A stretch of 64,000 nucleotides of DNA from Antennarius striatus (lineage: Eukaryota; Chordata; Actinopteri; Lophiiformes; Antennariidae), in contig NC_090781.1 of assembly GCF_040054535.1 (NCBI RefSeq), positions 12,439,482-12,503,481 of the forward strand, in the 5' to 3' direction. Below the pieces are notes generated by a model. That model saw only the letters and a list, made by a program, of their open reading frames with translations, did not search any database and was not told the DNA's origin. Made by a program: the position numbers and the translations under genes. This document shows positions 51,257-64,000 of the stretch, piece by piece. Numbering within the stretch: position 1 is the first letter of the stretch; each line of letters begins with the position of its first letter.

Positions 51257-52621
51257 AACTCTTGAACGTTAAATGACAGGAAACCACAGGGTTGTGCTTC
51301 GAGACGGTCGAGGTGATCGCAGAAATGTTTTTTTCCTTACTTACTGAAATACTTTGCAAAATCATACATACCATGAAAGCACTTATGTAGAGTTGGACAA
51401 AAATTAATATATCAGCAATTTGACACTGTAAAGAAATCATGCTATTTGTTCATCATAGTGTTACAACACTTCTTACAAAGTCTTGACTGGTATTGGACCA
51501 GGCTTCATGCATGTATGTTAATGGAGGTTAAAAGTGTTGAGTGAAGGCTGTATGGCCTTTGATTTAAAATAACTTAAAGTCTAAGGTCTATTATGAGGGT
51601 GTGTTGATGCACAGCTGTGTGTTTCAGTATGTGGAGTCACAATCATTACCATCTTAATGTTTGTATTCATTACACAATACAGATACTGAAGTGAATCCTC
51701 CTCAGACAACAGAAGATGTCATAAAGCTAAATGTTATCTCATCGGTTTGCACAGTGACCGATTTCACATATCAAACATTGTCTGAGCCTCAGTTGATGTT
51801 TTTCCTCATTTTGTCATTTTGTTAACTAAATACTGAACCAATGTGGACAACAAATTTACATTTTTGTGCAATAATTTCATGTGAGTGTGCCCTAGAGCCA
51901 CAGGCATCTTTCCTGTCCTTAAGAGGTGACACTCTCAGCAGTTTATTAATGTCTATTTGCATCCTCATTTTTCCGCGGCATGAGCTTGAGTGTGCGTGTC
52001 AGACAGGCGTTGGGCCAGTGACTCATGAAGCCATGAAGGGCATGGTGAGCTCTGGAATGTGTGACAGGGCTGGATCAAGGGGGTGGCTTTGGCAAGATGT
52101 GTTTTTTTTTTCTATGGGTCATCAGCAGGCGGAAATTCAGGAACAAACAAGGAGGACCGAGTCTGGACTCTCTCGGCTCCCTCACCAGGTCTCCTTCCTC
52201 CCTCCTCTCCAAATGACTTGCAGCACCAGGAAGTCCTTAAATAGTCTGGAGACAAATTACATGTTCTAGATTTATCTTATCGCGAGTTCGCAGAGATGAG
52301 ATTTTACTCACTGGTGACTGGAAGACCACTGTTTATTTTAAGTAAACCTGCCCAAATCCTAAAACATCAGATGTCAAATTCAGTTGGTATCTTTTCTGCT
52401 TAAATTAAACACTTCAACCCTAAAGTTCTTGATTGGTAGAAACAATTCAGAAGCAGTAACAGTGATTTATCCCACCAATGACATCATTGCTTTCTGTATC
52501 ATGACTTTAATTTTAGTCACATGACTTTCTGTGCCCTCTCTCAGAAGTCATACAGGTTTAAAAAGTTTTCATTCTCTGTTTTGAGATTGGTCTTTTTGAA
52601 AAGCTGCAGACACTCAACAGT

Positions 52622-52622
<1 letters not shown>

Positions 52623-52687
<65 letters not shown>

Positions 52688-52724
52688 ACACATTCACACA
52701 CACATTCACACACACATTCACACA
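52623..52724. repeat. (CA)n microsatellite passing into ACACACATTC minisatellite
   Basis: About 58 bp of pure CA, then three units that alternate CACACA with ATTC or CTC. Confidence 0.95.
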
Positions 52725-52862
52725 GTATTATGGAATTTAGCAAATAAGGCCAAGGCCATCTAAGGATACGCATACACTTCCCTGAACACCCAAGTATGAC
52801 AGCAGAGTTTGACCAGCAGTTCCTTCCATCATTATCAGAGCTAGTTGGCTCAGATTGTGACA

Positions 52863-52887
52863 GGTAGGTAGGTAGGAAAGTAGGTAA
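52863..52887. repeat. (GGTA)n microsatellite, short
   Basis: Four GGTA units, an AAAG break and two more. Confidence 0.85.
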
Positions 52888-53356
52888 TAGATACTGTAAT
52901 TAACATAAAGTTAGCTTAGCATGAGTGACAACTGAGTGTCAAGCATCAGCAGCAAACACAACCAATACCACGAGCTTTGCTTTCTATGCGATCAGACTTG
53001 GGTGTTAGATGTGAGTCATCCTCACTTACATGGCAGCCATTGGGTTTTGTAAAGGTGGATGTTGCTCAAAAGATCGGGATCTGCTAAACACCTCCATGAC
53101 CGACATGTTTCACCATCTCTTCAGAAACACAACAGAAGGGTTCTGCACAACACACACTTTGAAGGATGTTAAATACCATCTAAATTTCAATCAGTTATTT
53201 AAAAAAAATCCGTGTATGTCAACCATACACTCTCCCCTCAGGTTGGTGAGATGTTTCCTCCACGTCCACCCGTTTGTCTTTGTTTAACATGTTGAGCCTT
53301 GCCGGACGTCCATCTTTCAGCCCATCTGCTCCTCTGTTCTTCACTCTGTTCTTCTC

Positions 53357-53958
<602 letters not shown>

Positions 53959-56026
53959 TCTCTGGCATCATATTTGTCTCTGAATGTCTCGTGATTCATT
54001 CATATAATATTTGCTTCATTTAAGCAATATTTTTGTCTCTTCCCTTTGTCTCATTGTAGTCTGTTTTTCTAAGGTGTGTGTATTTGTTAGCGATCATCAC
54101 AACTTTTATACACTCATCAGTAAAACAGCAAAAAAAATAAAAAATTGGGAATGCCAAGAATGAAAACATAGCTGCTGAAACGACATGCTTCTCATTCCAC
54201 ACATACAAACTACGTCTCATTAAACAGGCGTCTGCAGATATTCTTTTTTTTTTCACTCGTACTAATAATCCACAATTTTTGATTTTAAGACTTGACAGTC
54301 AGCTGTGTGTGTGATTGTCGCTGGCAGAGATGTGGATGAAGTGAAGCAGCCAGCTCAGCACGTTTTGGCTCATGATTAAAATAACCCAGTGCTGAGTAAT
54401 TCTGTCCTGGTAGCTGAATTAGCAGTTACTCATCCCATAATGACATTCAATAATGACATTCAATAGTGACATTTTACTCATAAAAGCAGACACATTGGTG
54501 TGCTGTACTCATAATCGTGTCTCTGAGACAATACTTCATTGTCTTCCAGAAATACAGTTCAAATGCAGAATTAGAGCTTCTCGCTAAAAAGAACAGCTTC
54601 CCTTTTCTGAACAATCTCCTTCAATAATAGACATCAGTTGTTGTTTTTCACTAATTCAAATTAGGTGTGTATAAATAAAATCCATAAATTAAAAAGAAAG
54701 GAATCAGCAAAAAGAATACATTCAATCAGTTATCTGTGGAGTGCAGATGAGACACATTGCTGAAACTTTACAGGTGATGATAATTGTCAGTCTTAAACCA
54801 GCACATTTGACGTGATGGGACGTGACACTTCACCACCACTTCCCCTTGCAGAGGAACATGTGCATGAGGTGCTTGTTGCATGAGATTGCACGATGTCAGG
54901 CTAATGGAGCGGTGATGATGTTGGTCACGTTGCTGGTGAGCAGTAAGTTTTTGTTGCAACAGCCAGAACTCGCTGCTCTGCGTGGGGATGTGTGGATCAG
55001 CGCTCGACACACCCATTCACTTGAGTGAACACATTCACACACAGCTGAGTTCGAAGGCATCAATGTTATTTACATTTCATATAGCTGTTATATGAATTTA
55101 AATATGAGATATCTAAATGTAGTCTTGGAAGTCTTGGAGGACTCCTGCTTCTACAAACTTTATTGATGAGACTGATAATGTGAACAAACAAACGCCATTT
55201 TTCATTGTTAGAGGCTTACTTGAAGTGCTGCTTTTTGTGGTAAAACCACAGTTCAGTATTAAGTGCTGCACCATATGCTTCAAATGGAGTCATCTTCACA
55301 CCAGCGTGAGCTGTGCCAGCATGAAGCTGTTGTTGCAGCTGCTGTTTTGCTTTGAGTGATAATCATTCTAATGACTTAACGGGAACACATTCAATTCAAT
55401 ATCAGTCAATTTAAAAAAAAAATGAAATAACTTAATACATTTGTCTTCGTCCTGTTTTTGTATTTTGCTGATATCAATCACGTGGACTAAGAGAATTGTT
55501 TCCATACTGTCTGTTGAACCTGTGAAGGTCTTATTAGACTGCAGCCTCTCAAAGCACAAGGCCAAACTGTAATTTGTGTCCGAAAACATTTCTGGCCAAT
55601 ACCCCATCAATCTTTTTTATGTGCTTGTCAAAACATTTCTCAACTTTCAGAAGCAGAAAGACGTGAAATGTGGTTTCTGTTATTAACATTTAATATCAAT
55701 TTTACTAACAATCCCGTTCAATCCTAAACATATTTGAGTGTCATTTTAAGATGGGGAAGCCCTTACATGCTGGAAATACCAACACTTGAGCTGGCACCGG
55801 CCAGTCTGGCATCAGGACAACAAAACGATTTGGACAAACCCACGTTTGGTGGAGTGATTCCGTTTCCTCCTGCCGGAGCTGATCAACTGCAGATCTGTGG
55901 AGCTGCTGCAGAGCTCTGGACACATTCAGCCAGCGGTTTTTACAAAAGGCTGACACAAACAGCTGACGCTCTGCGCTGCCAACCGCTATCAGGCCTGCCA
56001 GACTCCTGATTGGGACTGTTAAAATG

Positions 56027-56107
<81 letters not shown>
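56027..56107. repeat. (CA)n microsatellite, 81 bp
   Basis: Pure CA run in actn4 intron 1. Confidence 0.96.
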
Positions 56108-56110
<3 letters not shown>

Positions 56111-59100
56111 GTGGGTGTAATATTAATGACTTCAGCTCATTCAGGGATCTGAGAGCTCTGGTTTTGCTAATGGGAGCTTGGGCGGAGGAACGGAGGGGAA
56201 CCCTGCTTCAACTAATATTTCTTCATGCTGAGTCCAGACCGAAGACGTTGTCTAATGAATAACTGAAAGGACGTGTGCGTACATCACAGCAAGGCAAACA
56301 TTAACTCTGCAAAGGTCAAAGGAAACGATTGTGTTAAAGTCCCGCCTGCTTTAAGCTCTCGCCTGCTTTCTATTGACTTTTGATAATTTACCTTGATTTG
56401 TGGCGACGTTGAGGCGTGAGAAGTGTGACGCATCACGCCTCTGAAGCAGAGGTCGCAGCAGCGTAACATTTTCTTAATAAGTCATACGGTGAGTTGACTC
56501 ACCTTCTGAGACAAGTACAGGAAATAATGTTCCCAAATGACCACCTATAGAGTCAGTGCAAAGGTCAGTTTGTATGCCACATGCTTATGATTGTATATAT
56601 AAATTTTCAGTCAAGGAGGACATGAATAAAAATGAAATTTCGTGACGTGAAGTTCAAATCTTTTAACTTGGTTGCGAAATAAACGTTTTTGTTCCTTGTC
56701 TGTTGATTTGATCGGTTTGTGTTTGCCCTCTTTAGACGGGGTCCTGTTTCATTGTGTGGATTTGTATGGCAATTTCCAGGTGTTATCCATGACCCTGGCT
56801 TGCCTTTCAGGCATTAGTCTGGATTGACTAGGTCCTTGAATGGCACAGTTAGCTGGACGACAAGCTGCTCGCTGGCACAGGCCTGTGATAACAAACAGCT
56901 CTTGTGGATTGTATGCGTGTGATAGAGAAAATACAAACACTGCAATTAACTGTTTCCAATGAATTTGCCACACGTATATTAGTAAAGTATGTTTTTAGGA
57001 AAGTGTTAATTTGTCCGTTGAAGTCATGACTTTGTCAATGTTTCCCCAACATTTCCAAACCTACAGGTTGTGAAATGATGTCCGTGTTGAGTCATTCAGC
57101 TGCAGCTTGTGAAGGTGATTGTAAAATCAGAGCTTCACATTTTTAATGCACTATTTTATTGCTTTTTTGTGTGTGTGTGTGTCTAAGGTGGGGTTTCAAA
57201 AACTTACAACTGGATTCACAAAGTGGAAGAATCTGTCATGCATTTCTAAATTCTGTGAAATCATCGTTGGCATTTTAGGTATTTAGAGGTTTGAATATTT
57301 TACTTGTACATTCCACATGTGTGAGGTAGTGGTAGAGCAGTAGGTCTGGTAGCCACAGCTATAAATATTTATATTTGGAAAGCTGGCTGTTCATTTTGAT
57401 TCTGGCTAAACTCTCCTTCAGTCATCTTTCACAATGAGCCAATCATTGCAGAGTTGTTGAACTCTGGTGTCGCCACTGTAGTCAGTTGCTGAGAAGAAAG
57501 AAATTTTTCCTCCAGGTAGCAACTAATCGTTCATAAACATAATATTTAGCCATGTGTGATCATCCTGTGAGTGTGTGTGTCAGCTCTTGTATGAATCATC
57601 ATAACACAGCAGACCTCTAAACACTACTTCATTGTCATAATGAGGATGTTTGTTGGGCAGAAGGTTATAAACCCGTAGCGTTATAAACTTGCTCAGGGGT
57701 TAATATTTGACATCATGTATGGTTGGATTCTCTCACTGCATTCCTGGAGAATGAACATGGACATCCTCCACCCCCACAGTTTCCTGTGCTCCGCCTGTAA
57801 CGACAGGAAGTGGGGTATTTGGCTGCTGATTGGCTGAGGAGAAGTGATAGTGTGATATGAGACAGACTGATGTTTTAAATACTGACAACTTTTCTGACTT
57901 TTGCTTTATCTTCTCTCGCTGTGTTTTTAAAGCTGCTTTGATGCATTTTTTTTCTTTTTAGCTGCAGTTTAACATTTTGTCGTCACTCCACTTAATGGAA
58001 GAATGAAGCCTTAACAAATTCAGCTCTCACCCATCTTTTATAGATTCTTGAGTAGTGTTTTTGAATCTCTCTTAATGGTCAGACATCGTCTTGTATAAAA
58101 AAATCTTGCATTCACTTGATGTGAGACTGTTAAAGCCTTTAGAACAGACACTTTCACACTAGTTTGTGAGGGAAGCTTCTCTGACAACTGTTCCATTTCT
58201 GGGTTACACCAGTTCTCACTTTGATCACCTGAGAATGTAGTTGAGGTGACCTAGATGAGGGTGGATGAGAAAGGAGGCGAAGTAGGTGAGAGGAAGGGGA
58301 GAGCATTAGTAGAAAGGGAGTCAGAGGGAGGAAGAACATAGCTGGCATTCCTGACATCTCTGTCATGTTCAGCGGGGTTGACAATTTTTTATTCAGCAAC
58401 TTCTAGGTCTCATTCATTCCATCACTCTGTCTTCATGCCTTACTTTAGCCCGTGTTCTCTCCCAGGGATAGACGTGACACAGAAAAGATCAAGTTTGTAG
58501 TTATGCAAACTTAAATAGGTGAACCCCTGGAAAAGTCTGTTAGATTTGTTTGTAGCACCTTGGCAGCAGAGGATGAATTATTCCAATATGGATGGAACAT
58601 TGGAATAATATTGAAAGTAATGATAAATTATATTGGCATGAAAATAAATCTAATAAAATTAGCTATTGAATAATAGAACTCCTTATTCTCTGAATGAAAT
58701 CTTTCAACATCCAGTCTTTGCTGGGTCTCTGTTCCCTTCTCTTGCTCTCCTTTGCCCCCCTCCCTCTTTAGGGTGAAGACCCTGTTCTGGATATAAGACC
58801 AAAGATTTCGAACACATGCCTGAGATCCCTCTCTTCTTTCTTATCACTTCTCATCCCCTCATGTAATCCCAGGAAAAGTCCCCGTGTACAGTATTGTTGA
58901 ATCTGTTTCTGCCTCTCAGCTTCCTGTGACCAAAGCAGAAGACCGCATTAATCTAAAGGAGAGAACATGATGGTCTAGCCGTCTTCATTTTCTAATGTGT
59001 GCTAAATGTTTTTGAATTCCTGCATAGCTGATCAGGTAAAAGGTGTGACGACAGGCACTATTGACATTTCTTTGTCTCTGCTTCGTCTTGAACTGTCAGG

Positions 59101-60491
59101 TGTTCCTGGATCTCTGGACGGTGTTTTACCTTCAATGATTTTCTTTTTCTAGTTCGTTCTTTCATTTAATTTTCACCTCTTAAATGTGACCGTTCATGAA
59201 CCAGAGTGATCACATGCTTCAGAGTATAATATTTTTAAGCTCTAGGTAATTTATTTTATTAAAACTCATTTATGTGTGAAGTATATGAACAATCATGAAA
59301 AAAAAATCATTCACAAACATTTATGAACAGTTTTCTAAGAAAAGATTAAGAGAACAAGACTGTTTCACTCCAGAACAAGAAGTAACAAAATTTCAGATGA
59401 TCGTTTAGTGAAATGTGAATGTTGGGGATTAAGAAATCAGATGGGACTTTTGTGGTGGCCAGTGTCAACATAATATTTAGCAATGCTGGAACTATATGAT
59501 GTGAGTGGAGCAATATTCCCCAAAGTCACAACCTGTATTGACACACAGCAAGTTGACATGGCCTCATGTAGTGTTGAAATGTGCAGACTAGTGACTTAGA
59601 ACCCAGGTTAATTGGCTGATAACTTCAATGTTTTAGAGATGATTTATTGAACGGTATGGCTGAAGTTTGTTACTGCAAAAAAATTAATTTAAAAACCCGG
59701 GCACTTATATTCATTCAAGAATAACAGAAATCCATTATGATACTTGGAGAACATTATTCTCAGTGTTATCATGCAATTCACTCCAAAATCAACAAAAACG
59801 AATGTTTTGTGTGACAAACAAACACAGCTTATACTCGTGCTGTAATTCTTTGACCGTGCTGATCTTTCATAGGAGCTCCCTACGGATCCTAAAATAGTTT
59901 GTAACAGAGGTCCGTCAGCGGCGGTGCAATCTGACCCCCAGCCGGACTCTTCAGCAACAAAGACAGGAAGAGGCATAAATAAATGAACAAATAACTACAT
60001 TGCTTGAAACTTTACCCCGTCCTTCTCTGTGCCCCCTCCCCACCCGACTTAATTTCCTTTGTTCCATACTTTCTGTCCACTTTTAATTCTGCTAGCAAAT
60101 TAGAGCTACAGATGGTTGTTTGGACTGTGGTCAGGGAGATGGTCTGCTGCTGTACGTTTAGACATCATTCAATTCACATCACACAGAAACACGTTATTAA
60201 AAGCTTTTAAATGCATCGTTGACTTTGGTCTAACAGTTAACATCGATTCTTTATCATGTGGAGATTATGATTCAGATGAAAACATGGACAGAAGCTAGTG
60301 TGTGTTTTATTTTATTTTGTTATAGAGATAATCTTACACACCAAGTTCATGGAAAATATTAAGTGTGTGCGTGTTGGTTTAAGACATCAGCTACTAACAG
60401 TCTAATTTATTAAGTCTCCTTCATAGCATCCATCCTCCTCCACAGCCTCTCCTGGTTTATGTTTCACATAAAATGTGTACTAATTAGTGTA

Positions 60492-60642
60492 CAGTATTTT
60501 CTGCACTATATGGCGCACTGAACTATGAGACGCACCTTCATTGAATGGCCTATTTTAAATTTGTTTTCTTATTTAAGGCGCAAAGTTGGTTTTTGAGAAC
60601 ATTGAAGGCTTTTAGGTTTGCCTTATAGTGCAGAAAATACTG
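60492..60642. mobile_element. TA-flanked MITE (copy 2), internally deleted
   Basis: Ends CAGTATTTTCTGCACTATA and TATAGTGCAGAAAATACTG pair perfectly over 19 bp and are flanked by TA. At 151 bp it lacks most of the GGATTATAA units of copies 1 and 3. Confidence 0.87.
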
Positions 60643-61011
60643 TATTCTTTATTTCCCACATCCATCTCCCATCCACTCACATTCTCCTCCTCTTTGTCCT
60701 GACCTCCTCCTCTCTTACCCCCACATTTCCTTTCCGCTTCCCTCCCATCCTTGAAACCCCCCCCATGCTGTGTTTTCCCTGTTGGCTTCTGTATCAGGTC
60801 TCCTGCAGAGAACTGTGTGTCAATGAAATCAGTCTGTGTTAAACTGTTGACTCACATAATGGAAGGTAACGGTCCAGCCAGGATTTTCACAGCAATTACA
60901 TGTTTGTCAGCTCTGCTGTCGGAGGTGTGTGTTTTTGTCGGAGATTGAATCCACATTATAACTGTGTTTTACTGACTACCTGTCAGCACAGCACATGAAG
61001 CAGGAGACTCC

Positions 61012-61014
<3 letters not shown>

Positions 61015-61046
<32 letters not shown>

Positions 61047-61056
61047 TGTGTGTGTG
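61015..61056. repeat. (GT)n microsatellite
   Basis: GT run with one TTTGT break. Confidence 0.93.
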
Positions 61057-61324
61057 TACATGCGTGAACACACACGTTAATGATCACTTGTCCAGTCTTG
61101 AGTGGATAATGAGGACTAGAACAGCCTCGGCTGCAGCAGATCTCTGCATCGTGTTCTCCTCTCTCCTCTCCTCCATCCGTTCATTGTCTCCCTGTTTTTA
61201 TTCGTTATGAGCTGTTCTCTAGTGACAGGAATCCTGACCAGATTTTCTTTCCTCTCTAGATCCACTACACTTGGCTTTGGCTCTGCATTCCAGTTTATCA
61301 TTCATCATTTCTCAGTTGGAGATG

Positions 61325-61326
61325 CT

Positions 61327-61366
<40 letters not shown>
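61325..61366. repeat. (GT)n microsatellite
   Basis: Short pure GT run. Confidence 0.93.
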
Positions 61367-61367
<1 letters not shown>

Positions 61368-62811
61368 ACACGGACACTAACGCTTTCCTAAGACTGCTCA
61401 AAACCTTTCAAACAGCTGTTAACTCATTTAGGCACAGAGGCTGGCTCTTCATCCTTCGTCTCTGGGTTGCCAGACAGACTCACGCATTGATGCACCGTGA
61501 ACCAACCCGAGTCCCACCGTGGCCCCCCAGGGACAGTGTCGGGTTCCTGCATTGTGACTCTAAACCGCTGCAGCTCGGCAGTAGCAGGCTGCGTATCCAG
61601 TTACATCAGAGTTCACTGGAATCCAGAGTGAAGCTGTTTTTCTTTCTGTTTTCATTATGGCTCTGGTTTTATATTTATATTTTGTGAAGAGGAGCTGTCA
61701 TCATGTTTACCTCTGAAATGGACTCTGGGGAGGCTCTTTGTTGGAGGATGGTGTTTATTTTATGTTACAGGGTTGTTTTAATAGATCTCCATTATAACTC
61801 CAAAATACACTTCAAGTTGTATGAAGTTAAATGTGTTGATGAGAGGAGAGGGTATGTTTGTGTAAAAGTACATTTGAGTTGAAGGCCCCAGTGTTGGTGA
61901 ACTGATTAGACTGGAGTCAATGCTGTTCTGTTTGGACATTATTTTACCTGTCTGCTGGACCATTTGAAACCAGCCTGTCTTAGGCTGCTGTGTTACACAC
62001 CCTTTTTTAATTGGTGTCCGTATAAGAATAGAAGGCCTTGTGTAGTGCCGGGCAGACAAGTTTCTGAGCTTGGCCAGGCCAGCATGGTTTTGGCCCCATT
62101 TCTTCTGGTACAGCCAGTCCAGCGTCTTACGGCTGCGTCCGACCGCCTCGAGGTTCCACCTCCTGTCAGCAGATTTCCATATAACTCCTTCAGCTGGATA
62201 CACAGATTTGCTTTTCAGTGCAACAACTCTTGCATTTGCTGTTGTTTTAAATTATACTGTATACCGTGTATACTTTGGCATACGCTTGCGTCAAATGAGT
62301 CATATTCCAATTATAGGCTGAGCAGATTGATTGTGCGTCTGATTGATGATTTAACTAAAAAAAAATATTTTTAGTAATTTATTTGGTAAAAATAATCTGA
62401 ATCTGCTGAGTACACAGTAGCTAAAGCAGTCAGATAATTAAATTAAGCCAAATTGTACAGTGTCATTGTTGAAAACGTGGAGTGGAAGTAAAAAGGAGAA
62501 TCTACTTTAAAAAAAAACATTGCAGTACTCAAAAACAGCATTTGTCACTTCAGATCTTTTCCTTCTGCTTTTCCAATTTTTATATCAACCACCTGATTTA
62601 TAAAGATTTGCAACTGAAGCGTCGTTTGGAGGGCCACCGCTGATGTACCTTTGATTCAAAATCTGTCAAAAGTGCAAAATATTGTTTGGAAAGTTTCACA
62701 AAAGAAAGATGTTGTGTTTGAGCGGCATCCTTCTTGTCAGAACATTGATGCAGCCAGGCAGCGAATTACATCATCTGTGGCATGTGGTTTTGCAGCCTGC
62801 ATGTAGGTTGT

Positions 62812-62936
<125 letters not shown>

Positions 62937-63214
62937 GGTGTGACTCTGCTGTGAGATATGAGATGTGCAACAACGTTTAACAAGGTTTGAGACGTTTCTG
63001 AGAAAGAGTCTGGTATGACGACAGGTCAACATGTTATCTCACATAACTCAATTTAAATGCAAAACAGCTTCCGAATTTTGTGTTTCAGTGATTTATACTG
63101 GCCTTGTTCTAATGTTGTTTGGTAACATTCAGTCAATATGAAATCAGTGTGATGTGTTTGAAATGTAAACGTGTGTGTTGAATCACTCAAACTTTGACCA
63201 GAAATAATGAAGTA

Positions 63215-63473
63215 CAGTATTTTCTGCACTATAAGACGCACTGGATTATAAAGCGCACATTCAACGAATGGCTTTAAAAAAATCACATATGAGGCGCAAT
63301 GGATTATAAAGAGAACTGGATTATAAACTGAATCTGATTATAAGGCCCACCTTTAATGAATGGCCTATTTTAAAACCTTTTTATATACAAGGTGCACTGG
63401 ATTATAAGGTACACTGTCAGTTTTTGAGAAAATTCGAGGCTTTTAAGTGTGCCTTATAGTGTGGTAAATGTTG
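63215..63473. mobile_element. TA-flanked MITE (copy 3)
   Basis: Starts CAGTATTTTCTGCACTATAA and ends TTATAGTGTGGTAAATGTTG (3' repeat decayed), flanked by TA. Several GGATTATAAAG/GGATTATAAGG units lie inside. Same family as 18140-18385. Confidence 0.83.
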
Positions 63474-64000
63474 TATATGCATAGCAAAAAAGAGGGTTAT
63501 GTAGAAAACACACAAACGCACATACTGATAACATCATGCAGAGAATACATGGTACTTTAGAAATAGCGGTGTATTCTGTCATCCCAGGTGGAGCGGGACA
63601 CACCCCTACCTGCCTACCTGTCCGTGTGCTTGTGTGCACACACCTGGTATACATAACAATTAAGTTTACTATGTCATTAGGAAATTGGGCGTTGGGGAAT
63701 AATTGTGTGTTTGAATGCTTTGAATAGACTTGAATTGAGCCATCTAAAGGTGTGTGAATGTATACGCATGTGTGTGTTCGTGTGTGTGTCTGCGTACATT
63801 CCTGAACAAGGAGTGCCGTGTGTGGGTGACCGAGAGGAAAGCGTGGTGTTGCAATGGACAGACATTCCCTGATTATCGTGTTTATGGTTATCTGACTTTC
63901 TAACTGAGGTTTTTAGATTCATTTTGTTGGTGTGTTCCTCTGGTTGTTACCGTAAGCATCATTGACCAGAATTTCAGAAAACTGGATGGAAATGTTTGGT

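Noticed and set aside
51841..52269. 142-aa plus-strand open frame in actn4 intron 1
   Set aside because: No family resemblance and composition like the surrounding intron.
61778..62203. 141-aa minus-strand open frame in actn4 intron 1
   Set aside because: No recognisable domain, no coding-like bias and no promoter context. Noted only because of its length.

Overview
This is a vertebrate, almost certainly teleost (probably percomorph) nuclear window. The evidence is split genes with GT-AG introns, very dense (CA)n/(GT)n microsatellites, fish-type tRNA-derived SINEs and Tc1/mariner-like MITEs, and protein fragments matching vertebrate families. Four protein-coding genes can be assembled exon by exon: the 5' part of a germinal-centre/HPK-type kinase gene (map4k1, minus strand, 9130 down to the left edge), a complete eif3k (plus, 12315-16467, 8 coding exons, 219 aa), a complete 20-exon calpain (plus, 17388-34099, 701 aa, probably capn12), and the first coding exon of alpha-actinin-4 (actn4, plus, 38177-38299) followed by at least 25.7 kb of its first intron. 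Two identical tRNA-Lys(TTT) genes sit head-on inside calpain intron 15.

Layout. 1-9130: map4k1 exons 7 (partial) to 1, with a young SINE in intron 6, a long (TG)n touching the exon 6 acceptor, and a palindrome/telomere-like/SINE cluster between exons 3 and 2. 9131-12314: intergenic, with a SINE, a dead LINE reverse-transcriptase fragment, a CTCF-like site and the eif3k promoter (ETS and CRE-like sites). 12315-16560: eif3k. 16561-17387: short intergenic stretch with a nested inverted repeat of KLF/E-box motifs. 17388-34600: calpain. 34600-38176: intergenic, with a SINE and the actn4 CpG-rich promoter. 38300-64000: actn4 intron 1, with no other gene recognised, only microsatellites, two MITEs and a hAT-like element.

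The genes do not form a pathway. They are a conserved neighbourhood: in mammals MAP4K1, EIF3K, ACTN4 and CAPN12 are adjacent on human 19q13.2. Here the calpain lies between eif3k and actn4, so the local order differs from the mammalian one as I remember it.

I found no unknown system of the operon, CRISPR or toxin kind, and none is expected in a vertebrate window. The observations most worth checking are the repeated placement of long microsatellites directly on splice sites (map4k1 exon 6, eif3k exon 4, calpain exons 8, 10 and 16), a calpain with an intact catalytic triad but eroded EF-hands and a non-standard NDCW active-site motif, the inverted tRNA-Lys pair with a shared compensatory acceptor-stem change, and a perfect 50-bp palindrome in a calpain intron. 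Every exon call is by eye from reading frames, splice signals and remembered family sequences; no alignment was run.
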